This document shows positions 24,199 through 36,100 of a stretch of 64,000 nucleotides of DNA, piece by piece. Origin of the DNA: Okapia johnstoni (lineage: Eukaryota > Chordata > Mammalia > Artiodactyla > Giraffidae); the NCBI GenBank assembly GCA_024291935.2, contig JAGTYA010000026.1, positions 5,498,001 to 5,562,000 on the forward strand, read 5' to 3'. The translations under genes were made by a program, and so were the position numbers. Numbering within the stretch: position 1 is the first letter of the stretch; the number at the start of each line of letters is the position of its first letter. The notes under the pieces are model-generated. The model saw nothing but the letters and a program-made list of their open reading frames with translations, was not told the origin of the DNA and ran no database searches.

Positions 24199-27100
24199 CT
24201 GACGCAAGAGAGTGAGAGAGGGGCACTCAGCCGGCCACCCGACCAGGGTCTGAGTCCTGGATCGGCCGCTGTCTGGCAGGGACCCGGGCTGACACCTGAG
24301 CCTGCTTCCCATCTCTAGAGCAGGCAGTGGGTGCCCACGGCAGCAGCTGACCCTCACCTTCCTCATGGCCCAACTGCTTGTTTTTGGTTTTCTTGCGGGC
24401 CTCCAGCCGGTCCGTCTCAGCGTTGATGGTGTCGAAGACAGTCTCTGCTACCTCCTGCTGCCACCGCTCCGAGATGGTCAGGGGGAAGTTGCGGTAGAGC
24501 TCCTGGTCACTATCCAGTAGCTTCACCAAGAGAGTGGAGAAGGGACGGCTGTCAGCCACATGCCGGCCCGGCCGCAGGGCCCAGGACACAGTGGTCTGGT
24601 CCAACGGCCACCCCCGGGGACATGCGGGGAGGAGGAGCCCGAGGCCCACCAGGCAGATGGGGCCGGCACGGGGATCTCATAGGGCCAGAGGACAGAGGAC
24701 ACTGCCAGCCGTACTCAGGGCTGGGAGGCCAGGCCAGGCCCCGTACCTTGATTCCTTTTGTGTCCTCCTCGTCGAAGGAGCCAATGTCGAAGGCGTCGGC
24801 AGCATTCACCTCCCCTCGTGGGGGGATCAATGGGGGAGGGTACTGCAGTGGAACAGGGGCTGGGCATCAGCACCGAGAAGGGGCTCCCAAGCACCCTGCC
24901 CAGCCTCGGCTCTGGGCTGTTACCTTTTGCAAGAAGACCATCTGCCAGTCCAGAGAACGAAAGAAGGGGCTCTCCTTCACCTCCTGGGCCCTGTGGGAAG
25001 AGTGGATCACTGAGGCTTGGCACCACCCAGGTTGGGGGGGCAAGGTCTGGGCTGTGGGATAGGTGGCCTAGGTTTAACTACTGGTTCAGCCACACTCTGG
25101 CTCTGCAACCTGGGGCAAGTTCCTTAAACCTCAGCCTGTTTCCTCATCTCTAAAATGGGGAGAACAGCAGTTTCCATGGCATAGGGCTGGGGTGAGTTGA
25201 ATACTGGGAATCTTACAACATCATGCCCAGTGCTTAGTAAATGTTTAATAAACATAAAAAGCTGCTGTCATCATCATTAGCAACATTATCTTTGTCCAGT
25301 CTGTGCCCACCCCCAGCAGCTGTATGGCAGGCACCCTCCACCTGGGAACACCGGGCAGGGCTGCCCCAACCCCAACTTGTGAACTCTGCCAAGCAGGCTG
25401 GGACCACGGAGTGGGGGGGCTCCAGTGACAGGACACAGCCCTTGTCCTCAGAGGGACACGGGCGGAGGCTCGGGCAGGCTGCCCCAGCAACCCCTGCAGA
25501 GGCCTAGACGCCGCAGTGTGGACATCACCCAGCAGGGCGGGAAGGCCTGGGGTAATGGCCGGGGTCCCAGGCACTCACCCTCGGCCCAGGCAGCCTAGCC
25601 TCCGGTTGACATCTCTCTGCAGCAGCCCCTCCAACAAGGAGCGGAGCTCAGGGGAGAAGGAGTCGGGCAGCTCCACAGCCTGCAGGGAGGAGGAGGGGAC
25701 GTTGGCAGGGGCTCACCCCAGCCCCCATCACAGCTCTGGGCCTCCTGAGGATGCGCTGGGCAGGGGTGGGCAGGTCCAGGCCCCTGGCAGAGGGAGAGCT
25801 TCCGAACGCCCCTAGCAGGCAAATTTGCTCTGACAATGTGGGGAAGAGAGAGCCTACGAGGCCAGAGGCTAGAGGGTGGGCTGCTGGCGGCCAAGACCCT
25901 GATGCCCACAGGAGACCCCAGCCACACTGCGGCCCCTCATGAGCTCCTCCCAGCCTCCCCGGGTTGGGACCCTCCACGCACCATTGTCAACGTCATTCTG
26001 TCGATCTCATGCTTGTCTTTGGTCTTGTGCTGCCGGAAAGGGCTATGCCTGGGCAAGAAAAGCCGAAGTCGAAGGTCAGAGAACGGGAATGTGCAAACTA
26101 AGGCAGGCTGCATGAGTGCCTACTGCTAAGTCACTTCAGTCGTGTCTGACTCTGTGTGACCCTATAGACTGTAGCCCTCCAGGCTCCTCTGTCCTTGGGG
26201 ATTCTCCAGGCAAGGACACTGGAGTGGGTTGCAAAGAGTCAGACAGGACTGAGCGACTGAACTGAACTGAACCTGCCATGCCCTCCTCCAGGGGATCTTC
26301 CTGACCCAGGAATCGAACCCACATCTCTTATATCTCCTGCACTGGCAGGCAGGTTCTCTACCACTAGTGCCACCTGGGAAGCCCATGAATGATCCTTGCC
26401 AAAGCCAGGGATGGTGCCACCCCTGACAGCCAGGAGGCAGGGACCGCCTGCCCCCACCCCCCAGCCTCCTTCCTGGCCTGGGGGAGAGCCTGTTTCTGTC
26501 CTGTGCACCCGCCCTGGGATGGCCTGCTCACCCTCGCAGCAGCTTGAAGAGCATGCAGCCCAGGGAGAACCAGTCGGCGCTGCTGTCGTAGGCCACACCC
26601 TTCTGTAGAACCTCGGGAGCCATGTACCCGTGGGTGCCCCTGGCAGAGTAAGGAGGCCATGAGTGGGCCGGTTGGAGGGTGCAGGAAGGGGGCGTGGGGC
26701 TGGGGCACTCACACACTGGCGTGAGGCTTCTTCTTGGAGAAGTCACAGGCCAGGCCCAGGTCTGAGATGCGCACGTGGCCGTGCTCGTCCAGCAGGATGT
26801 TGGCGGGCTGTGGAGGAGGCTCAGTGAGCAGCTCAGGACAGGACCCGGCGGGGCAAGACGCCAGCCGGGCGGCTGTCTAGAGGTAAGGGTGTCCAGAGAC
26901 AGGGCTCTGGGTCGGGGGCGTGGTGGTGGTGGGGTTGCCGAGGGGAGGAGCCAGGCCAGGAAGAGGGCGGGGCACGGAGGGGCGGGGCCACATCTGGAGG
27001 AGGGCGGGGCGGCGCCTCACCTTCAGGTCCCGGTAGACCACGAAGCGGTTGTGCATGTGCTCCAGGCCCAGGATGATCTCCGCGGCGTAGAAGCGCATGT

Positions 27101-30100
27101 CGGCCTCGGAGAAGACCCCGTGCTGGGACAGGTGGTAGTGCAGGTCCCCGCCTGAGGGAGGCAGCCCGCGGGGGGAGGGGGCGCTCAGCTCCCACCCCGG
27201 CCCCCAGCCCGGAGGTCCACCAGGGGCCAGGCCAGGCACTCACCGTTCATGAGATCCAGGATGAAGCTGAGCTTGTCTGGCGTGTGGAAGGCGTATGACA
27301 TGCAGACAATGAACGGGCAGTCCTAGGAGGGGGTGGAAGAGGTCAGCAGGGGCTGCACTGGGTTCGGAGCCGGAGCCGGGGGCTGAGGCGGGGCGGGCTG
27401 CCGCTTACCCCGGTGCTGACGAGCGACAGCATGATGCGCTCGTTCAGGGCCAGGGTCTCCCCTTGCTTCATCTTGATGCGCTTCTTGTCCAGACACTTCA
27501 TGGCGTACCTGGGGGAGAGGGGCCGGTCCCTCAGTCGGTCCACTGGCACCTGCAGTGCAGGTCCCCAGGGGCGCGGCGGGATGTGGGAGGTCCTCAGGGC
27601 ACCCTGGGGGGGGGGGTGTCCCTCCTCCCCCTCAGGCATCCCACCCGAGGCAGCAGACCCAGTGCTCACATCTTGCCCGTGTCGGCCTTCCGGCAGCCGT
27701 AGACCTCACCGAAGCCACCTCGCCCGATGATGCGGTGCACGCTGAAGTCGTTCATGGTCAGCTGGGGGGGGGGGGGCAGCCGGGGGGGTCACTGCAGGCT
27801 GCCCAGGCTCCACCCCGGGAGCAGCAGGGGGTTCCCCCAAGGCCCCTGACCCGGGGCAACCCTTCTCAGGTGCTGCCCTGCCTGGAGCAATCCGCACTGG
27901 GGGTCCCAGCACCAACCCCACAGCTGTCCCTGGGGGTTGAAGATAGACTCCTCCGGCTGCCCCGGGTCCTGGAGAGGAGCAGCAGGGAGAGGGCTCTGCA
28001 CGCCCACCCAGCCCACTCACGTGGATGTTGAGCTCCACATTCTTCCACTGGCAAAATCGTGTGAATTTATCGCTGCAAAAGAAGAAAAAACCCAAGCTCA
28101 GCTGAGCCTTAGAAAGTGAGTGAAATTGATGCTGGGGGCAAGCCGGCCTCACCTACTGCTATTGCCTGGGCTCCCAAGCCTCAGGGTCCTCTTCCGGGGC
28201 TGTCAGAAAGAATGCCAGCCCAGGCTGCCTCCACCCCCCTCCCGGCAATGCCAGCAGTGTTATCTGTCTTTAGGTTTCTGCTTGGATCAGATAAACTTAG
28301 AGGTGAGATCTTCCCATCTGGCCCCAACTTCCTGCTACCACATCCATAACAAGGTTCATCTCGTTTCCCTCCTTGCATACATCCAGTAACACACCACTCA
28401 CTGCCAGTGAAGCCCCTATGCCATGGCTGGGCAGTTGGGACACATCAAGGAACACCCCCCAAGCTGGCTCTGACCGTGAAGGCCACAGGGGGCAGAGGGG
28501 TGGGCAGTGTGTCCTCTTGTGCCCATCCTTACCACCAGCATGATACCTCTCATCCCCAGTGGGCCCAGCAAGGGGCTAGACAGTCCATGGGGAGAAAGAC
28601 ACATGGGTGGTCCCTCGCTCCTTTTAGATAGGGACAGGCTTTGAAGTGCCTAGTGCTGAGAAGGGTGGGTCAGGAGTGTGGGGGAGATGGCGACCTCTCA
28701 GGAGTCCCCTCACTGGGGTGTAGACAGGCCCAGGTGCCCACACGCTGGGCACTGAAGCAGACCGGCTGCTCTTCTCCAGGGCATCCGCACCCCTTCTCTG
28801 AGCGGCCTCTTCCCGCCTTCTGCTCCTGCACGTGCCCTGCTCTCACCTCTCGATGAATTTCTGGAACACGTCTCCTCGGAGGTTCTGGCAAATTTCTTCA
28901 ATATATGGCTAAGGGAGGGAGCGGGAGGTAGGTGACTGAGCCACAGCGGGAGCTGACCAGACTCCAGGGCCTGTACCGCCCATGGGGGACCCCCGCTGGG
29001 CTGGGCGGGAGCGGGGACAAGCCCAGTACACACCTGGAAGAGATCCGGAGGCACCTGCTTCTTCACCAGATGGCCCTTGACGTGCTCGATGGCGCTCTTC
29101 GAGAAGGGCTGGGGAAGGGAGAGGCGAGTGACTTCTCCGCGGAGCCGGCCCTCTCGTCCCCATACCCAGGCCAGCACGCAGCCCCCGGGCACTCACATGT
29201 GAGCAGGCCAGCAGCTCCTTCATGATGTACGTGTCGAAGATCTCTCGGCTGCAGGTCAGGCGCTCCTCCTCTGTCTCCAGCTTCTCGTATTTCTTGATCT
29301 AGAGGACAAGATCCCCACAGGTGAGCCCTGGCCCAGAGGGGCGTGGGACTGTCTTACAGGTTCAATGAAAGCAGCCCAAGCCCCTCCCTCTCCCCATGCA
29401 CAGCAGGGCCAGGCCAGCCAGGCCTCACCTCCTCGTAGAACTCCACCAAGGGCCTGGCCTCCTCCAGGTGCTTCAGGCAGAAGTCTCGGAACAGCAGGTA
29501 CCCTGAAAGCAAGTGTTTTGCGTCAGGCTGAGTCACACCCCCACAGAGGCCATCCCATCGTGGTAGGTGGTGTGGGCTTGGGGCTTCCTGGGCAGAACTG
29601 GCCAAGGAGGTGGCAGAGGTGGGCCCTGCCCCAGACAGAGGCTGGGCAAGGTGGCCTCAGAGGTTGCCACCAACCAAAGAGTCTCAGATTCAGGGTTGGG
29701 GCGCCGGAGTTCCCACCCCTCTCAGAATCTGCTTCTTCTGATGGTAGCTGGAAAGTGGCAGGTGCCCTGGTGAGGCAGAGTGTGGGGCTGACTCTGGCAC
29801 CTGGGCCCCCTGCCCTCTCACTGCAATCTGGGGTCTGCTTCTCCCCCAAGAGGGGGACACACTCAGAGGGCAGGTGGGCTGCGTAGGTGCAGTGAGATCT
29901 GCCTGGGCCCGGCCAGGGCTGCTGCGTGGGGGCTGGGGGTGCCCTGTCCCTGGACCTTATACCACCTCCTCCATCATCAGACTGACTCTCACAGCTGCCA
30001 CTCAAAACAGGTGGACATGAATGGCAGGCCCAGTGGGGGAAACCGAGGCTCAGGGAGACCTGTCAGGCAGGTGGTACTTGGCAGCCTGAGTAGAACTCAG

Positions 30101-33100
30101 GGCTCTTCTACCAAGTGGCAGGTCCTGGGAAGGACAGGCCGGAAGGTGTGTGCAGAGGGCTCCAGAGAGCACAGCCTCTGGGGACGGGAGGGGGCGAGAC
30201 GGGCTGCAGGAAGGGCAGGAGACCTTGCAGGACATGGGCCAGGGGCCGGGCCCCAAAGCAGCCCTGGAGGGCCAGCAGAAGGAAGGGTGGTCCCGACTCC
30301 CTCTAACACGACATGGGTGCCCAAGCTCAAACTGGGTGGCTTCGCACACCTCTGGGGGCCCTGTCCCCTCTGACAGAGCTCTCGGCCACGGCTTCTGCTA
30401 AGGGCTGATGGGCCTTTCAACAGTGGACCTTGAGGAACTCCAGCCCCGAGCTTCCCAGTGGGCGAGGGGCTTTTTATCGCCACCACCGCACCTGGCCCTC
30501 CAACAGTCTTGCGCAGTGGGGCTCCAGAATGCTAGCTCTCAGGTGAGGCTCAGAGAGGGGCAGCGATGTGCCCAAGGTCACACAGCCCAGGCGGGGGACC
30601 CACGCGGCAGGCGTCCCGACACACAGACTCCCTAAGCCTGACCTTCGGGCCAGGCAACTCCCATTTCAGAGCCAAGGTCCCTTCTCCCGGAAAGGCAGCT
30701 GTGTGCAGCCCGAGCCTGCTTCCCCGCGCCCCGCCTCCCCTTTCCCCGGGTGCCAGGTCGGCGGGGCGGACCCATAGCGCCTCTAAGGCCGGGGCCCTGG
30801 AGGAGGCGACCGAGGGGCCTGCCGGCACAGGTTGTTCACAAAGAGGGCCGTGGGGGCGGGGGCGACCACAGCGCGGCAGGCGCCACAGGAAGGGCCCCGC
30901 CCCTTCCTGTCAGTTCCACCAACGGCCCCAGCAGCTGTGCCTGCGCCAAGGGGAAGCTGCAACTCTCAAAAACAAAAACCCCAAAGGAGGAACTTCCCTG
31001 GCGGCCCTGGAAGACTGCTGGGCCCCCACCCCACTTCAGGGGCCTCCCGGAGCGACAACCAGGGGCTGGGAGACGCTGGGTCCCGGCCCTGCCCCCAGCA
31101 GCGGGGCTCGCTGGCTGCCCTGTGCTTCCCCCATGGTGGACGGGAGGTCTCTTGGCAGAGAGGGGGCACACAGCCCAGTCAGCTGGGGTAGCGCACAAAG
31201 GCAGCCGCGAGGGCCTCCTGCCCCCACCCTACCCCGGGCCTGGCAGCTGGACCGGGAGGTGGGGCAGATGCCCTGGGGTTGGCAGAGCCTCCGCCATACT
31301 CACCCAGCTTCTGGGAGAAGATCTTCTCGAAGGTCACCTCACCCCGGTCCTCCAGGTACTTCTGCATGACGCTGCGGATGCTGGAAGACAGGGGTGGCAG
31401 TGGTGACCCAGAGCTCCCATGGCTCCTGCCAGGCCTGCTGGCCCTGCTCCCCTGGAAGGTGGCTGCGTCCGCCCCCGGAATCCAGAGTGGAGGGCACTGC
31501 CGGTGGGTGTCATGCTCCCTTCCAGGAAGGCAGCCACCCCGTCGGACCTGACCGTGGGTCACACTAGTGGGATCCGAGGAAGCCTGTCTGCCCACCAAAG
31601 CTCTGTCTCCCAAAGCTAGGGTGACCAGCAGGTGGCTGCCCAGAAGTCTGGTCCCAGCCCTTCCTCGTGCTGGCTTCAGGAAGTTGGCCGAACCTCAGGA
31701 GCCAGGCCTCACTCATCAGCAGATGATGGCTCACAAAAATACGGCCCATCCTCACAATGGGATACCTCTTGGCCATGAAACGGAGTAAAAGGCTGGTATA
31801 CGTGTGCCCCACGGTACGGACCGACCTGCGAGTGTTCCACCAAGTTAACAGTCACGAAAGCCCACACATTATATGATTCCATCTATACCACAAGTCCAGA
31901 AGGGGCAAATCTACCGACAGAAAGCAGACGAGTGAGTGTCAAAGCTGGAGAAGAAAAGAGGAGTAACTTCTAATGGGCTGGGGTTTCTTTATAAGGTGGT
32001 GGGAATGTTCTGGAATTAGGCAGTGATGAGGGCTGCACAACACAGTAACTGAACGGAAATCCACTGGATTCAGCACTTCAGCAGGATGCAGTTTTTGTCA
32101 TGTGGATTATATTTCAATATTGGGGGGGAAAAAAAAAAAGAAAGTCAAGCCTCACCTCCCTTGTCCCTAATATCTAAAGTAAGACCCCTGGCCCTGAGCT
32201 GCCTCCAGGGCAGCAGAGGAGGCAGGGCTGCCCCTGTGACCTCGGAAGCCCAGGTTATCACACTCCCCGCCCCCAGTTATCTCACCCACAACAGCAAGCG
32301 CTCTGGGAAAGTCACACCTGGCCCAGCTTCATGCCTCAGTGGCAGCTTGGTCTCCCCTCCTTTCCTGGGACACCTGCAGTCCTGCCCAGCCACTGGCTGC
32401 GGTCCCACCTGGCTCTCGAGATGCTCACAGGGCCTCAGGATACGGGGGGCCACCAGCAGGCCACAGGTGAAAAGGACCCTGTGTGCCCACCTCTCTGTAT
32501 CCCTGCCCACCTAGTGGAGGCCAGCACAGGGCCCTGCTGCCCACCACCTGCTGGAAGGCGCCATGCAGCCCTGCCCCCCGGGGAGGCCCGCCCAGGGCAC
32601 CGGCCCTGCATCTGCTATCCCGTGACATTAGACAGCATGAGACAAACTGCGTGGGGCCCAGTCGGTTGGAGGAGACTCAGGCAGGAGAGAAGGTTCTGGG
32701 CCATTGGGAGAGGTCGTGTGGAGGAGGCAGAACCTCACTGCGTTCCTCAAATGCAAACAGGATGTCGACAGATGGCGAAGCCCAGGGCAGGTGGTGGACG
32801 TGGGGACAGGCATGGGAGGCCTGGCCAGGGATGAGCCGCTGGGCAGGGAGGAGGCTCGACAGACGACACTTGGGAAGCTCGGTTGGGCGGCGGGTGAATG
32901 GACGGACAGAACTGACAGGCCAGCTGGGGTTTTCGAGGCCCCATCAGAGAGGGGGCCTGAGGTCAGAAGGCCAGTGCAACCAGCAGACCTTGCCCAGCCC
33001 CTAGCCCTAACCTAGGTTCGCAGGTGTGGCGACTCCTGCCCTTTCCTTCTGAGGGGGTCGGGGTGGAGGTCCAGCCCTGACCTGGCCAGGCCCTTGCCTA

Positions 33101-36100
33101 CACTTGAGCCACACAAGGCAACACAGGCGCACACAGAACCACCGTGAGCACAGGCCCGGAGCCGAGATCCCAGGAGCTCGGAGGCCCTGTGACCCTCTGT
33201 GAGAACTGTCTTCAACAGGAGAGCAGGGTGCCGATGACTCAGACAGCCCTCCTGTGTCCCTATCCTGTGACTTTGGCCGACAAGAGCCCCAGCTGGGGGC
33301 CAGGGGCCCAGTGGCCCTGAGCTACCACCTCAGAGCCGGTTCCATCCCGGAAAGCGAGGACGCCCTCCACGGCCATGGGGACTCCAAGGCTGGGCAATGG
33401 CCCTGAGCCAGGCTGGCACACCTTCCCTCCTGGGGACCACACACCCACTCACAGCCACCAGCCCCTGCCAAGGGCACGGCTCCCTGGCCTTGTGGAACTT
33501 GCAGGGACTCTGGAGGCGAGACCCGACCCCAAGGCCCTCCAAGCACTTAACACACATCAGGAGTTTAAAAATCTGTGACACTGAGCAAGATCCAGCCCCT
33601 GCCCCAGGCCTGCAGACTAGAGACAGGAGCCCAGGGAGGCTGCGGGCCGCAGTGTGCGCCCATCCCTTCAGGCTCGCAGCCTGGCAGAGGGCAGCTCAGA
33701 GCCTTCCATTAGGACGGGCACACAGGCTGGGCAGTGTGCTGGGCGGAGTAGAGCAGGGGGGCCCAGTCCAAGGTAACGGAGGCTCAGCATGTCCACAAGA
33801 CCAGGCAGCCGGGAGGTAAGGGTGGGTGGTCCTGGGGACCCCACGAGGGCCAGATTTCTCCTGGGAGGCAGACAGGAGGCCTGGGCCCTCAACTGCCCTG
33901 TGGTTCAGCTCCTGGGTCTGTGTCCACATCCCGTTCCTGGGTTTCAGGACATCTTGGTCTATGGAAGGGGATGGTAACGAGCAAGAAAGAGAGAAGAAGT
34001 ATCACAGAATGTTGATCCTCCATGGAGCGGGACGGTCAGAGGGGTGGTCAGGGGAATGTCCATAGACAGGTAGGTGCAGGTGACAGGCAGGGTGACACCA
34101 GCCTATCAGATGACCCCATGGGGCAGCTGGGTGTGGCCCCTGCAACAGTCACTGGGAAGCTCCTCCCCCCCCGCCACCCCCTCGCCCCCAGAATCAGTAG
34201 GACTGGCCCAGGCTCAGCAAAGGTGGCACACAACGGGAATGCCCAGCTGGGAGCAGGGCCTCCACTTCCCTCTGCGGGACCCAGTAGGCTGGACACACCA
34301 AGGCCAGGGAAACGGGCTCTCCAAGGGCCTGCCTGAGAGCCAGCGGAGCCAGCAGCTCTTCTCTGGGCACCGCGCCGGGCATAGGCCTCCTCCTCCCTCC
34401 CAGGGGCTCTGCCCGCTGGCTGGGCCCCGGGCGCAGCAAGCTACACCCCGCCTCCCTCAGAAGACCGCACGGGGTGGATGGCCACAGCATTCTTCCCAGC
34501 CCGCAGCACTTCACTTTCTTCCTTAAAAAGAAAAAAATGTTTTCTAAATAAAATAAACAAACCCCCCCCAACCCGAACCAAACACGAGGTCAACCTCGGC
34601 AGTCCTTGAAGGGGAGGCCTCCAGGCAGCAACATTAGGGTTTCCTGTCTGTTCCCATGGGGCTGGGGCCCAGGGAGCTGGCAGGTTAGGAAAGCGTGTCA
34701 TGGGGGACGCTCCTGCCAGGGTGGCAAGTACAGGCTGGCACAGGAGGCGGTGGCGGCCTCCTGGGCTGGGTCACCTTTGTCTCCTACCCCCGCACCCTGA
34801 TACTGGCGGAGTCTGAGTGGCGATGGGCCCACAGCAGCATTCCTGACCCCACCCAGGTCAATGACTCTGATATCCAGGAGCGTGTGGCCCCCAGATGGAC
34901 GTAGGGCTGTCGGGGGAGCCCCACGCCTGCATCGTTCCTCTGTCCCTGCCCCCAAAGGACCCTCCGGCTCCCAGCCTCTCAGGGGGAAGGGGCTCGGCCG
35001 CCCTGGTTCCTACAGTTGCATGGTGTCCAGGCTTGGGCTCCAAATGGCTCTTCCCTCCTCCCTCCCAGAGGCCAGGCCAAGTTACAGATTTTAAATGTCC
35101 AGCTTCCCCATTGTAAAATGAGGATGTCAACAAACGCTGAATCGCCAACACTGAGCTGACCGCTGAGAAAGCCGGAGAGGACATGGCGATAGGAGAACGC
35201 AGACTGTCGTGTCGGGCCTCCTTCTCCTGGAGGGAGCCCCCCCTTCTAGAATCTGATCATACCTGCCATGTCCTCAGAGAGTGGGGCTATGACTGGACCC
35301 TTCCCCAGGGCTGGGCCCATGAGCATCTCCCCGAGCCTGAAGGGCTGGAACTCCACTCTGCTCACAGACCAGCCCGGGGGGCCCTGTGGGCACAGCCCAG
35401 TACCTGCCCTGCCAGGAGCAAGGGCCCCCTGGTAGGAGCTGCCTGGTGGCCGGGGAGACAGCACTTCCGGCCCCCCAACCCCAGCGCAGGCTGGGGTGAT
35501 GGGGCGGCAGGGTGAAGGCTGAGGGGGAGAACTTCCGGCACCTTCTGGCACCACGTGGTTCAAGGGGAAAGCTAAGTCCCTCGCTCTGTGGCGCAGTGAC
35601 GCCCACTCAGGGTCACAGACCACAGCCTGTGTGGATGCGGAGGGACCACAGGGTCGAGAGCAAACACTCATCTTGATGGTGAGGAAATAGAGGCCAGAAG
35701 AAGCTGAGAAGCAGCACACCCTGAGTCCCAACCAAGCCAGTGGCGAGAAAATGTCCAGCCCCCGTCTGAGAAAGGGCCCCCCACCAGGCGGGGGGTTCCC
35801 CCGGCCTCTTTGGGAGAGCTGGGCGCAGGGTCCCAGGGGGCCCTGGACTTGTATCCTGGCTGCGCATGCCAATCAGGCTGGGGCAGCCCCAGGTGGCACA
35901 GGGCAGGGCAGGGGCCATGGCTCCTGTGCTCCTGGGTGACAACACGCTGGAGCGACAGTGCAAGCTGGCCCGGGGGCTCTGCACTCGGGGGCAGCCACGC
36001 CAGGAAGCGACACGCTCCGGGAGAGACTGCGGGCAAGCCAGCAGACCAGAGGCTGGGGCACTCCTCTGGGGTATTTCCAGGAAACCTGGCACCAAGGTGG

